DNA from: Phycisphaerales bacterium UBA7800
GTDB lineage: Bacteria > Planctomycetota > Phycisphaerae > Phycisphaerales > Phycisphaeraceae
Length of the DNA: 64,000 nucleotides
Direction of reading: 5' to 3'
Assembly (NCBI GenBank): GCA_002480565.1
Contig: DLCK01000082.1
Location: 1 to 64,000, forward strand
A model generated the notes under the pieces. That model saw nothing but the letters and a program-made list of their open reading frames with translations, was not told the origin of the DNA and did no database searches. The position numbers and the translations under genes are program-made. Positions 18,480-27,345 of this stretch are shown here, in pieces (position 1 is the stretch's first letter; every line of letters begins with the position of its first letter).

Positions 18480-21400
18480 TTATTGACCCAGAATCATCAC
18501 ACCCCAACCTGCGGGATTAGAGATATCGCCGTGTTTCTTGGATTGTGGCCAATAAATTTCACGTGGCCCAAGTTCACTTTGGACACTGAGGTTCAGGTTG
18601 ACTCCCATTTTTTTGCCTTGTTTTGCAGTGTATCCTGCGATGTGTTTAGCTGGGAGCAACATCTCAAAGGTGTATCCATTGCCCGATCGACGGCAAGCGG
18701 ACTGGATGCCTGCGATATCGAATTGCGTTGCTGACAATTCATCACCACGTTTCCATTGGCCGATGTACATGCGGTTTTCTTCAGGTCTTGGGACAAACCA
18801 GAATTGATGGTCACCTTTGACAAATTTACGTTTGGTCGCATTGGCATTGGTGTCAATAAACAGTTCAAACACATCGCAATGCCAGAACGACTTGGGGTCG
18901 GTGTTACGAACAACGGAGTCTTCAACTTCACCAGCAAGGAGTAAACCCTCAGGTGTCCATGCCATGTACAGTCGCGCGTCGGACTGTGGCTTGGTGCTTC
19001 CTAATGTCCATGCAGGGAGTTGATGAGCGGCGTCCCAATCGCCAAGCTGTCCATCAATCTTGATGTCTTTGCCAGCATGCATGGTCATCTGGCCGGGACT
19101 CAGATTCATGGCAACCTCTTCACCATTGGCTGCGACAAATCGCAATGAAGCCGACTCGTTGGTGGCCCATTGGGGACTCCATGTCACGGGGATATCCATC
19201 TCCAACGTTTGGCGTGGTGCAATGGCATTGATGGCGATTACCTTGGAAGGTGTTTGCCAACTGCCGGGGATGTTGACATGCAATTTGCCACCGACGGATT
19301 GGGATGCCGAGGCGTTGACGAGTTTGACATGTGTTGACGATTCACCGGGTTGGCCGACGAGTGAGGTTGCTAAAATCGACAACCGTTTTTGGACTCGGAC
19401 CCGTAGCGAAACGGTCTTGATGGGCTTGCCGGACTCAGTGATATGCAGCTTCACCAGAGACTCGCCATCGGGGGCATCGGCTGCAAGTGTCACGGGGATT
19501 TGAATCGATGTTTTCTCGCCTTTCTGGCAGGAAAACGGAACCTTTTTTACCCTTGTTTGCCATCCTTTTGGTAATTCCACGTCAATTTGACCTTGGATGG
19601 CATCATCGCGCAGGTTATTGATCGCCAAATCAGCGGTAATGCTGTCACCACTGGTAACGGATTCGAGCATGGGTGATGCCAGATGGTAAGCCGTCTGGGC
19701 GAACCAATTACTTTGCCGACTGATGCCCTTGGCGTAGACGGCGGTCAATCCAAGCTCAGTCGAATCACCCGCGATGGGATTGGCAAGGTAGTCATACAAC
19801 TTGGCACCTTTGAATTGGACGGTAGGACCTTTGACATCTTTGATGGTCCACATTGCTGCGGTAAGTTGACCGCCATCTTCAAAAACATAGCCCCAGGTTC
19901 CAGGGCCGGCATCGAGCATGCCGACATACTTAGGTGTTGGTAACAGATGAGCCAAGGCTGCGAAGGAGCAAATCGCCAACTTGGGTTTTTGCTCATGATC
20001 CACCAGACCACAACCATCAAAGAAGTTGTTGGCATCCTTGCTATCCAGATCAAAGAACCAGAAAGCCTTGTCAACACCTGCTGCCATGAACATCATGTAA
20101 CTGCGTTGGAGATAGGCTGCCTGTTCGAGATGACTGACGATGTGTCCGGCCTTGGTGTCCCATCCGAATTCGGTGACCCAATGCGGGCGAGGCTTGCCGT
20201 CCATGCCACTGATTTTTTCGATGTCCCGAAGTTGATCGAAATACAGTTTGGCGATGGTCTGGGTAACGCCATCGGTGTTATTGTTGTTGACATTGATCTC
20301 CGGCGGATCGACACCACAGTAGTGATGGGTATTAACCACGTCGATATTTTTGAAGCTGCCTGATTCGATATCATTAATCAATCGTTGTGGCCATGTTCCT
20401 GCTCGACCATTTTCCACCGCAACGAGTTTGCCATCACCGATAAGGTTGACGATCTCGCCGAACTTCTTGTGATAGTTCTGATAGTTGGGCCAACCTTTGC
20501 CAACCTCGAACTTGGCATTGCCTTGTGAAGGCAAGTCGTATTCGTTATCCAACTCGTGATACTTGATGGACGGGAACGCCAAAAGCAAGTCCACCATCTC
20601 CCGTGTCCAGTTCAAGTCCGGCTTGATATCGTCTGCATTTTCCGTGTTAAATTCATTGAAGTCGGCAATGGCGTCTGGATGACAGGCAAGGAGCATTGCT
20701 CCAGCGTCGTTGTACTCCTTGACCATCGGCGGGAACCAGGGCCAACCGCTGTAGGTTTTATCCGCCCCTTTGGCTCTGACCATCCACTTGTAGTTAAAGG
20801 CATAGTCACGGAACCAGACCATGCCTGCATCGCGGAAGGTTTGGATCATGCGTGAGCGTCCGCCGTGGACATTCATGCCATAGGGTGAGTCTTCCTTTTG
20901 CTGTTGTGTGAGCTTAACCGGCTGAGGCAGATACGCCAGTTGCATGGATTCTTTGACGATGGCACCACCATCCCATTTCATCTGCGCTTCAGTGGTATAC
21001 AGTCCAAAGCGTGGCAGGGATAAAGTCTGACTTAATGCCAGTTGGCTTTCAACGGTGACGTTTTTGGAATCCGTAGCAACGCGATTACCTGCTGCATCGG
21101 TAATGGTCCAGGAGAACGTTCCGGTGCGTGTACCTTCAAGCCAAGAGCGTGCTGAAAGTTGAAGTGTTGGTTGGCGACCTGCAAAGATGTTGTGCTGTTG
21201 CGTGGTACTGAGGTTTGTCGAAAGAAGTGGTGTCACCGGTTGGGGGGCAGGCTTACCATCCTTCATTGCCGGGCCAGGTGTCCAACTTTTGAGCTTGCCG
21301 GTATTGGGATCGACATCGGTTGTGTCGGTTTCGACGACGAGTTGATCGACGTAAAGCGTGGTCTTGCCTGACTCGTTGCGAGCCGAGTAGTTGTGGGTGC

Positions 21401-21920
21401 CAAAGCCGGTGATGCGGATGGGTTGAACCCAGTCACTGGGGATATCGAAGGAGAAGAGTTGCCACTGTTCGTTGATTTTGCTTCCCAGTGAATATTCGAG
21501 CTTGCGGTTGCGATCGTCCTTATTCATGCCCCATCCATCGACGAAGCCAACAGTGAATCCATAATTGCGGCTATCGCGTTTGATCTTCGCATAAAAGCTG
21601 ATGCGTTTGAGTTTGCCGGGGACTTGCAATCCATCGGCTGGTTCAATGAGCATGTGCTCAAAGCCTTTGCCGGAAAACGACACGTCGAACGCCAAAGCAC
21701 CTGAGGAGTCGCCGAGCTTGGACTCAGGGCAGGGATCGGTTTTCGAGACATTGAGACTTGCAGTACTCCATTGGTTTTTCTGCCAGGTGAGTTGATCAAA
21801 TGCGTCTGCACATTTTTCAACGACCCCGGCTTGAGCCAGTGAGCCAGCGAGTGTCGCAATAAGACACAAGCTCCAACATGTGTATTGCTTTAGCTTTACA
21901 GTTTGAGTGACATAACCCAT
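18480..21920 (-). CDS. Secreted GH39-like clan GH-A hydrolase with C-terminal CBM9 domain
   Basis: A 1146-residue protein with a signal peptide (SLCLIATLAGSLAQA). Residues ~40-210: CBM-like sandwich (DSSGALAFDVSFSGKGFEHM, TTLYVDQLVVETD). Barrel from ~345: YGMNVHGG, acid/base candidate E460 in HELDNEYDL, nucleophile candidate E584 in WVTEFGWDT, 124 residues apart, resembling GH39. Residues ~760-960 look like two Ig-like or NPCBM-associated domains, and ~985-1140 form a CBM9-like domain (IDGQLGDWDAAHQLP, WHCDVFELFIDTN). Domain order matches the partial gene at 1-2832, although no pseudopilin accompanies this one. Monocistronic, convergent with the alpha-mannosidase. The exact family is inferred. 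Confidence 0.85.
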   Translation of the reverse strand: MGYVTQTVKLKQYTCWSLCLIATLAGSLAQAGVVEKCADAFDQLTWQKNQWSTASLNVSKTDPCPESKLGDSSGALAFDVSFSGKGFEHMLIEPADGLQVPGKLKRISFYAKIKRDSRNYGFTVGFVDGWGMNKDDRNRKLEYSLGSKINEQWQLFSFDIPSDWVQPIRITGFGTHNYSARNESGKTTLYVDQLVVETDTTDVDPNTGKLKSWTPGPAMKDGKPAPQPVTPLLSTNLSTTQQHNIFAGRQPTLQLSARSWLEGTRTGTFSWTITDAAGNRVATDSKNVTVESQLALSQTLSLPRFGLYTTEAQMKWDGGAIVKESMQLAYLPQPVKLTQQQKEDSPYGMNVHGGRSRMIQTFRDAGMVWFRDYAFNYKWMVRAKGADKTYSGWPWFPPMVKEYNDAGAMLLACHPDAIADFNEFNTENADDIKPDLNWTREMVDLLLAFPSIKYHELDNEYDLPSQGNAKFEVGKGWPNYQNYHKKFGEIVNLIGDGKLVAVENGRAGTWPQRLINDIESGSFKNIDVVNTHHYCGVDPPEINVNNNNTDGVTQTIAKLYFDQLRDIEKISGMDGKPRPHWVTEFGWDTKAGHIVSHLEQAAYLQRSYMMFMAAGVDKAFWFFDLDSKDANNFFDGCGLVDHEQKPKLAICSFAALAHLLPTPKYVGMLDAGPGTWGYVFEDGGQLTAAMWTIKDVKGPTVQFKGAKLYDYLANPIAGDSTELGLTAVYAKGISRQSNWFAQTAYHLASPMLESVTSGDSITADLAINNLRDDAIQGQIDVELPKGWQTRVKKVPFSCQKGEKTSIQIPVTLAADAPDGESLVKLHITESGKPIKTVSLRVRVQKRLSILATSLVGQPGESSTHVKLVNASASQSVGGKLHVNIPGSWQTPSKVIAINAIAPRQTLEMDIPVTWSPQWATNESASLRFVAANGEEVAMNLSPGQMTMHAGKDIKIDGQLGDWDAAHQLPAWTLGSTKPQSDARLYMAWTPEGLLLAGEVEDSVVRNTDPKSFWHCDVFELFIDTNANATKRKFVKGDHQFWFVPRPEENRMYIGQWKRGDELSATQFDIAGIQSACRRSGNGYTFEMLLPAKHIAGYTAKQGKKMGVNLNLSVQSELGPREIYWPQSKKHGDISNPAGWGVMILGQ

Positions 21921-22052
21921 TTGACCACCTTTTTTTAGGATTGATTGACAACAAGCTCATACCCGCATCGAACGCATGGGCAATTGTTGCTCTACATTAG
22001 CGCCTCTAAGCCGCCGAGTCAAGACATTACCGATCAAGTTATCATGATTATC

Positions 22053-22394
22053 ATGAATCAAGATCTTTTGACCATGCAGGATTTTTTGAAGGTTCAGATG
22101 CATGTGGGGACCGTCATCGAATGTACGATCAATGCCAAAGCTCGCAAGCCGGCCTATGTGCTGAGTATTGATCTGGGTGAATTTGGGATCAAGCAAAGCT
22201 CAGCACAAATCACCGAACACTATCAACCAACGGACCTCATCGGCAAGCAAGTTGTCACCGTCATCAACTTCCCGCCTAAACGTGTCGCAGGGATCAAGTC
22301 CCAAGTGCTGGTACTCGCATCCATGAGCGATGACAATGGCACCATCCTGCTTCAACCAACCCATCCGGTCACCAACGGTTCTCGAATTGCTTGA
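22053..22394 (+). CDS. csaA: CsaA-like tRNA-binding-domain protein
   Basis: ATG at 22053 chosen (113 residues), since CsaA proteins are about 110 long; upstream codons to 21945 are not family-like. The OB-fold tRNA-binding domain is complete: FLKVQMHVGTVIECTINAKA, YVLSIDLGEFGIKQSSAQIT, IGKQVVTVINFPPKRVAGIKS and LLQPTHPVTNGSRI. CsaA has been described in bacilli as a protein-export chaperone; here its role is only assumed. The gene runs 19 nt ahead of an acetyltransferase gene and the two may be co-transcribed. Confidence 0.9.
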   Translation: MNQDLLTMQDFLKVQMHVGTVIECTINAKARKPAYVLSIDLGEFGIKQSSAQITEHYQPTDLIGKQVVTVINFPPKRVAGIKSQVLVLASMSDDNGTILLQPTHPVTNGSRIA

Positions 22395-22413
22395 ACCTTA
22401 TCAGGAATAAATT

Positions 22414-22824
22414 ATGACACAATTGACCTATGCCAACGAACCTGACTTAGCAGCAGAAGAATTTATTGATGTCCTTAAGCGTTCGACCTTAGCTCAACGC
22501 CGACCGATTGAACAACCCGACATCATTCAAGGTATGCTCAGTGAAGCAGACGTGATCATCACCGCTCGAACGCAAGACGGCCAACTTGTAGGCATCAGCC
22601 GCGCGTTGAGTGACTTTCACTTTTGCACCTACCTCTCAGACCTTGCAGTGGATGAGGCATTCCAAAAACAAGGCATCGGCAAAGTGTTGATCCAAAAAAC
22701 GCACGAAGCAGCAGGCCTGAAAACCACGCTGATCCTCCTGGCAGCACCCAAAGCAAAAAGTTATTACCCGCATATCGGCATGACGCCACACGACTCCTGT
22801 TGGATCACCAAACCCACCGGGTAA
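22414..22824 (+). CDS. GNAT-family N-acetyltransferase
   Basis: A 136-residue cytoplasmic protein with the GNAT core: strand LVGISRALSDF, strand LSDLAVDEAFQ and the acetyl-CoA pyrophosphate loop QKQGIGKVLI, then YYPHIGM near the end, as in small GNAT enzymes acting on amines or antibiotics. Substrate cannot be deduced. Nineteen nt downstream of csaA. Confidence 0.88.
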   Translation: MTQLTYANEPDLAAEEFIDVLKRSTLAQRRPIEQPDIIQGMLSEADVIITARTQDGQLVGISRALSDFHFCTYLSDLAVDEAFQKQGIGKVLIQKTHEAAGLKTTLILLAAPKAKSYYPHIGMTPHDSCWITKPTG

Positions 22825-23017
22825 TTTGAAATATCCGCCAACCTATTGATAACAGTGTCGGACGTATACGCCATGAGAAGTCCGCGTATGCAATGTAACC
22901 AAAACTAAAATCCTGAAAATGTCGACTTTCCCGTTCCAGTATTGAAGCGACCTCACAATTCCGCCGATTGTCTGCCTATGGGGTGTCCAGCTATCCATTT
23001 TGGATCGAGGACTCGAC

Positions 23018-23455
23018 ATGTTACAACTGATCTACACCAGCGTGGCTACAAAGCCTTTGAGTAACACTGAACTCAACAAGCTACTCAACCAGTCACGCCT
23101 GCGAAACGAATTTGCAAATGTCACCGGCATGCTGCTGTTTGACCGAGGCACCTTCCTGCAAGTCATTGAAGGCCCCGAATACACCATCCAAAAACTTTAT
23201 GAACGCATCAAAGCAGACACCCGACACCAACGCATGATCGTGCTCAGTGAACGCAGGATTAAACACCGCGAGTTCTCAAAATGGAAAATGGGCTATGCGC
23301 ATCTGGCACCGCGTGCATTGCGTGATCTGCCGGACTATGAAAACTATTTCGAAGGTGATGCAGGATTATCCCATTGTCGTCAGGACGCATGGCTGTGTCG
23401 AAAAATTCTCGAACACTTCCGCGACGGACTCTGGCAGCGTGAGCAGGCTGCATAG
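23018..23455 (+). CDS. BLUF-domain blue-light photoreceptor
   Basis: ATG at 23018 with GAGG 8 nt upstream gives 145 residues. BLUF domains bind FAD and sense blue light; the expected residues are all present: Y6 (LQLIYTSVA), N30 (SRLRN, five residues before VTG), Q48 (GTFLQVIEG), W89 and M91 (SKWKMGY). The protein is a single BLUF domain plus a short C-terminal helix, with no GGDEF, EAL or other output domain, so it must act through a partner (type II BLUF). No obvious partner gene is adjacent. It ends just before a bidirectional terminator. Confidence 0.93.
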   Translation: MLQLIYTSVATKPLSNTELNKLLNQSRLRNEFANVTGMLLFDRGTFLQVIEGPEYTIQKLYERIKADTRHQRMIVLSERRIKHREFSKWKMGYAHLAPRALRDLPDYENYFEGDAGLSHCRQDAWLCRKILEHFRDGLWQREQAA

Positions 23456-23463
23456 GGCATAAA

Positions 23464-23498
23464 AAAACCGCAGGAGTGTTGGCCATTCCTGCGGTTTT
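23464..23498. terminator. Bidirectional rho-independent terminator
   Basis: ACCGCAGGA (23467-23475) pairs with TCCTGCGGT (23487-23495), flanked by an A-run before and a T-run after. Lies between the convergent BLUF and beta-propeller-like genes and can serve both. Confidence 0.9.
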
Positions 23499-23521
23499 AA
23501 ATTCAAATTGTCATTTTCAAA

Positions 23522-24940
23522 TCAGGTGTAGAACAACTGTGCCGTCGCGGTGCAGTCGCTGTCACTGGTCACACGGACCCAATGGGCACTGAAGCCTTCG
23601 GGGAAGGTGTGTTGCACGTAGCCCTTGGCGGGGGCAGCCATCTTGGCGTAGCTGACGAATTCGCCGCAACCCATAAAATCAACTTCGACGTTGAACGTCA
23701 CGGGCTTGTCTGCATCGTGCTTGATGTGGATGCACTTCTTGTCAAAGCCGGTCATCAAGTATGGGTCGGAGGCTTCGCCCGCTTTGATGGGTTGATCCCA
23801 CCAGGGTCCGCCCCAACCGGTGGCTTTGCCGAGTTTCCAGAGGTCATCGGTTTTGCCAAACCATAAACCGGATTGTGGTTCAGCCGAGCCGGGGTTGGAT
23901 GCGTTATCCGCACCGAGCACGAGCATGCCACGGTAGGAACAGAAGTCGCCATGCACCCAAAGGTGCGTGCTGATCGGGCGAACACCCCAGATGCGATTGC
24001 CATAAGCCCAGGGCGAGAGTTCGTAGAACATGCCATGGTGATCCATGAGCAGACGTTCGTGTTCGACTTCGCGGATACGCGGCCATTCGGTCTGCCATTT
24101 GTGATCAAAGCAGTGCGATGCTTTGGGCAAACGATAAGTCCGCCATGTCTTGTCAGCATCGGTAAAGACCTTGAGGATGGCCGACGCCTGATCCCAACCA
24201 CTTGCAAAGGTGGTGCCACCAAAACCTTCACGGCCGGCGGTGCAGACGAAGGGTTTGCGTTCGAGAATGGTCCATTTTTTACCATCCCATTCAGCTAAGC
24301 GACCTTGGTCACGTTCACGTTTCCAGTCGTCTTCGTTGTACTCGTTGGAGCAGACGATAAAACGACCAAAACAGGAATAGCAGTCCTTAAAGTGAACGCG
24401 TCCTTCACCTTCAGTGCCAAGTTCTTCCTGGAGATCCATGATCTGCTTGCATTCAAAGGTCACCGGATTGAGTTCGAAGACTTCACCTTCCATAGCCAGC
24501 ACATAAACCAACTCATCATTGGTCAGATGCTTGGCCACACCACACAGTCGACAGGGCACCAGTTCCTTGATGGTGGTCACATTGTGTTCCGGATCAACGA
24601 CATGCGGGCCGATGATCATGCGGTTGGTGTTGTGATGCACAAAGCGGTTGGCGTAGGTGCCATCGACTGCTTCGGGGTGATGGATCATTTGCAGGTTTTC
24701 GTCGATCACGCGCATGCCCACGCCAGCACCGGAGTGCGCTTTGTGTGAGTTGTAGTTCACGACATAGAGCTTGCCGTTCCAGGGTTGCAAACAACCAACA
24801 CCGATTTCGGATTTGGGCGGGCCGAGTTCTGCAACCTGTGCAAGACTTGGAATCACGCCTCCAAAGCTCTTGGGTTCGATGTAGCCAGCTTCACCGGGCT
24901 TGGGGAACGATGGGGTTTTCGTGCTGCTTTTAACGGACAT
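23522..24940 (-). CDS. Conserved hypothetical, beta-propeller-like cytoplasmic protein
   Basis: A 472-residue protein with no signal peptide or membrane segment. It is rich in aromatic and short beta-strand motifs of the form GKLYVVNYNSH, ELVYVLAMEGEVFELN, GRFIVCSNEYNE and GMLVLGADNAS, suggesting a multi-bladed beta-propeller; the last ~80 residues look like a separate sandwich. I do not recognise an enzyme family. Start ATG at 24940 lies 1 nt beyond the stop of the IclR gene with AGGAG inside that gene's end, so they are translationally linked. A role in sugar metabolism under IclR control is inferred from context only. Confidence 0.75.
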   Translation of the reverse strand: MSVKSSTKTPSFPKPGEAGYIEPKSFGGVIPSLAQVAELGPPKSEIGVGCLQPWNGKLYVVNYNSHKAHSGAGVGMRVIDENLQMIHHPEAVDGTYANRFVHHNTNRMIIGPHVVDPEHNVTTIKELVPCRLCGVAKHLTNDELVYVLAMEGEVFELNPVTFECKQIMDLQEELGTEGEGRVHFKDCYSCFGRFIVCSNEYNEDDWKRERDQGRLAEWDGKKWTILERKPFVCTAGREGFGGTTFASGWDQASAILKVFTDADKTWRTYRLPKASHCFDHKWQTEWPRIREVEHERLLMDHHGMFYELSPWAYGNRIWGVRPISTHLWVHGDFCSYRGMLVLGADNASNPGSAEPQSGLWFGKTDDLWKLGKATGWGGPWWDQPIKAGEASDPYLMTGFDKKCIHIKHDADKPVTFNVEVDFMGCGEFVSYAKMAAPAKGYVQHTFPEGFSAHWVRVTSDSDCTATAQLFYT

Positions 24941-24941
24941 T

Positions 24942-25667
24942 TTAACCTTCTCCTCGTTGGGATTTAATGAGCTGTCGCGCTTCCTTCAATTGCTCGACAG
25001 CGGAGTTTATTTGCGATGGATTCATTTGCCGACTCGATAACGCAATGGCTGCGTACGTCGGATTGTCACCCAGGCCAAGCGCGACCGTGGTGAATTTATT
25101 TTCGGGATTTGCCACTGCGTAACCTTGCTCACGAATCTCTTTGAGTTGTTTGATCAATGCTGAAACATTCTCAAAACCGGCGATGTCATGATTGTGATAC
25201 AGGTCGCGGACTTGTTGGTTTTGCAGCGATGCGAGCATGACCAACCCGATGCCGGACATTGATGCGGGATACAACTCGGCTGCCCCCATTGCCACATGCG
25301 TCGGCGTGTCGTGATTGGCATGGTAGAGATAACAGGTCTTGTCCCGCCAAAGCACACCCATGGCCACGATCATCCCCGGCGCTTTGAGCGTTTCCAGATG
25401 TGGGACCGCCTGACGGATCAAACCCGAACCATGCAACGACTGGGCACTGAGCACATGCATGCCCGGCCCCGGCGCGTACTTCTTGTCGGGCTGCTGCTGA
25501 GCCACGCCGATGGCCGCCAGCGTCTTAAGCAAACGATTGGCCTTGGTCGGCTCCATGTCCAGCATCCTGGCCAGTTCACGCGAACCAATGGACTTGCCTG
25601 AGCCGGCAAGCGCCTGCAAAACGGACAATCCATCAATCAACGACTGGTTGGGTTGGGCTGGAAGCAT
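24942..25667 (-). CDS. IclR-family transcriptional regulator
   Basis: A 241-residue protein with an N-terminal winged HTH (SLIDGLSVLQALAGSGKSIG, ELARMLDMEPTKANRLLKTL) and the IclR effector domain (LWRDKTCYLYHANHD, LYPASMSGIGLVMLA, IREQGYAVANPENKF, ALGLGDNPTYAAIALS). It sits directly upstream of, and nearly overlaps, the propeller-like gene, so that gene is the probable target. A 13-bp perfect palindrome lies over its own -10 region. Ligand unknown; IclR proteins commonly sense small carboxylates or sugar acids. Confidence 0.93.
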   Translation of the reverse strand: MLPAQPNQSLIDGLSVLQALAGSGKSIGSRELARMLDMEPTKANRLLKTLAAIGVAQQQPDKKYAPGPGMHVLSAQSLHGSGLIRQAVPHLETLKAPGMIVAMGVLWRDKTCYLYHANHDTPTHVAMGAAELYPASMSGIGLVMLASLQNQQVRDLYHNHDIAGFENVSALIKQLKEIREQGYAVANPENKFTTVALGLGDNPTYAAIALSSRQMNPSQINSAVEQLKEARQLIKSQRGEG

Positions 25668-25669
25668 GT

Positions 25670-25682
25670 TGCTATATTAGCA
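25670..25682. promoter_or_regulatory. Candidate IclR operator over a probable leaderless promoter
   Basis: TGCTATATTAGCA is a perfect 13-bp palindrome ending 3 nt before the iclR start codon. Toward the gene it contains a -10 box TAATAT (25679-25674), with TTGCCT 16 bp upstream as a -35. The start site would then fall at or next to the ATG, and no ribosome site is visible, so the mRNA would be leaderless. Confidence 0.5.
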
Positions 25683-25757
25683 CCATCTATTCCGAAGGCA
25701 AGTGCAATGGAAAGTTTTTTTATTCGGAGGCTTCGGGATTCGGTGTAGGTGGTTGTA

Positions 25758-25790
25758 AACCCCCTTGCGGTTTAGCGCAGCAAGGGGGCT
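25758..25790. other. Strong GC hairpin without T-run
   Basis: CCCCCTTGC (25760-25768) pairs with GCAAGGGGG (25780-25788) around an 11-nt loop. No T-run follows on either strand, so a terminator role is uncertain. It lies in the 793-nt gene-free stretch upstream of iclR. Confidence 0.55.
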
Positions 25791-25940
25791 TGAAATGTCA
25801 GTTCCTGCTCAGAATCTGCAAGTGATGTTGCTTAGAGCGTGTTATGCACTTTTATCGTGTTCATACTTGTTTTTTCCGGGTTTTCTCTTGGTGTCTCGTA
25901 CTCGACGACGCTACAGCAGGTCTTGGTTTTAGATGCCGGT

Positions 25941-26419
25941 GAGCTTGCGCTGCCCGACCTTCTTCGTGAGTCCATACGTCCACTGTTTACAGGTCACTTC
26001 AAAACAAGGCAACCAAGACAGCGGCTCAAAGGGTGGCGAGTTGCATCGTTTTGATACACCGCTGCACTGTCGCCATGAACGCTAAACGGTCCATCCGAAA
26101 GTGCGGCAACGTGGGCCACTCACCGGTTAACCAAGGAGACCTGTACGCCCAGTAAGCTGAAGGTAAACCGCGGGTTGACTTCCAGGGGCCGGGGTTTGCG
26201 GGGCGTGCAGGTCTCCACGGGCGACCGGTGAGTGGCCGGCGTTGCTTAATGTCCTGCTGGTCCATCCAACACACGTGGCGCCGACGGGTTTGATAGACAC
26301 AAGCGTGATCATCGCCACCCACGAACCGACGATGCCTTGTTTGGCTTGTTGACATGTGTAAAGCGAACGGCAAACAACGGACGCATGGACTCGACAAGGG
26401 GTCCGGGGAGCGCTAGCTC
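25941..26419. repeat. 479-bp imperfect inverted repeat with related coding potential in both arms
   Basis: The left arm (25941-26150, plus) and the right arm (26419-26201, minus) align along their length. The inner 37 nt match at 31 positions (GGCCACTCACCGGT is identical) around a 50-nt centre. The outer ends encode, in the same frame, ELALPDLLRESIRPLF (plus, from 25941) and ELALPGPLVESMRPLF (minus, from 26419), later both reaching GWR. Several codon differences are synonymous (CTT/CTA, CTG/CTC, CCA/CCG, CTG/TTG), so the arms probably descend from a coding sequence. Both frames are short (open from about 25839 on plus and about 26435 on minus), and I recognise no protein family. The rest of the gene-free region 25683-26475 shows nothing else I can name. 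Confidence 0.8.
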
Positions 26420-26475
26420 CCTGGCCAGCGAACATTGACTCAACCCAAGGCGCTTAACCGCCTACGGTTCGTCAG

Positions 26476-27345
26476 TCACCTTGTTGCGCGCCATTGCCGG
26501 GGACTGATCCCCATGTGCTTGCGGAACACCTTGGAAAAATACAGCGGATCGACATACCCCACGCGCCGTCCCACCTCAGCGATACTGATCTCGGGTTGAA
26601 GCAGAAGCACTGTCGCCCAATCGATCTTCAATTGTTCTGCCACCGTCAACAACGTCTGCCCCAATTCCCGTTTGGCAACGCGACACAGATGTTCCTTGGT
26701 CACGTCAAAGTGATCAGCCATCTGATCCAGACTCAGCGCCTGAGCCATGTGATCCTGCAGGTATCGCCGGAGATTGGCTGCGTTGATTTTTTTTTCATCG
26801 TCACATGCTGGCTCGGGCATCTCCAGAACCGCCAGCACACCGGCAAGCAATCCTTCCATGGGAGTCGGCGGACGGGAATCAGGTTGTTGTGACAGGTCGG
26901 TATGACGATCGCGAAACCCGCGCATCTGCCGCATCAAGTCGATGACCTGCGGCATGACAGTGGGTTTGAAAAACGGCAACCCGCCATGGCGATCGACAAT
27001 CCGTTTGACCGAAGCCAACGCCTGTGTTCCCGCAAAGCGGCAGTAGTCATGATCGTATGGTTCATCCGGATCGGCCATGAGAATGCCCACTTCCTGCCCG
27101 GTAACGGATTGGGGCAACACCAAACCCACCATCCCCCCCACCACCTCGATCCGCTGCGAGCCACACAGGTAAAACCCACGCCCCGAACGCACCACCGTCA
27201 GCATCGCATCATCACCGTGTGTCCCATGTGTCGAGTGATACGGCTGATCATGTATCCATCCAAACGTGCGCACGCGATAGGCCAGGTTCGTGGGAACTGA
27301 AACCTTCGGCCGGACACGCCGGGGTTTGAGCCTGGCTTTAGACAT
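26476..27345 (-). CDS. AraC-family transcriptional regulator
   Basis: A 289-residue protein: very basic N-terminus, a sugar-sensing cupin-like segment (HSTHGTHGDDAMLTVVRSG, GFYLCGSQRIEVVGG) and a C-terminal pair of HTH motifs (LRRYLQDHMAQALSLDQMAD, FDVTKEHLCRVAKRELG, ISIAEVGRRVGYVDPLYFSK, HMGISPRQWR). Divergent from the GH4 gene with 125 nt between, so it is the likely activator of that gene. Not closely similar to the AraC protein at 4449. Confidence 0.93.
   Translation of the reverse strand: MSKARLKPRRVRPKVSVPTNLAYRVRTFGWIHDQPYHSTHGTHGDDAMLTVVRSGRGFYLCGSQRIEVVGGMVGLVLPQSVTGQEVGILMADPDEPYDHDYCRFAGTQALASVKRIVDRHGGLPFFKPTVMPQVIDLMRQMRGFRDRHTDLSQQPDSRPPTPMEGLLAGVLAVLEMPEPACDDEKKINAANLRRYLQDHMAQALSLDQMADHFDVTKEHLCRVAKRELGQTLLTVAEQLKIDWATVLLLQPEISIAEVGRRVGYVDPLYFSKVFRKHMGISPRQWRATR

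Noticed and set aside
24305..24748. 147-residue plus-strand frame opposite the propeller-like gene
   Set aside because: Shadow of the minus-strand gene.
25839..26054. Short plus-strand gene in the left arm of the inverted repeat
   Set aside because: Too short and without a ribosome site; reported instead as part of the repeat element with conserved peptide.
26127..26435. Short minus-strand gene in the right arm
   Set aside because: The open frame is not the one that matches the left arm's peptide, so it is not the conserved one.
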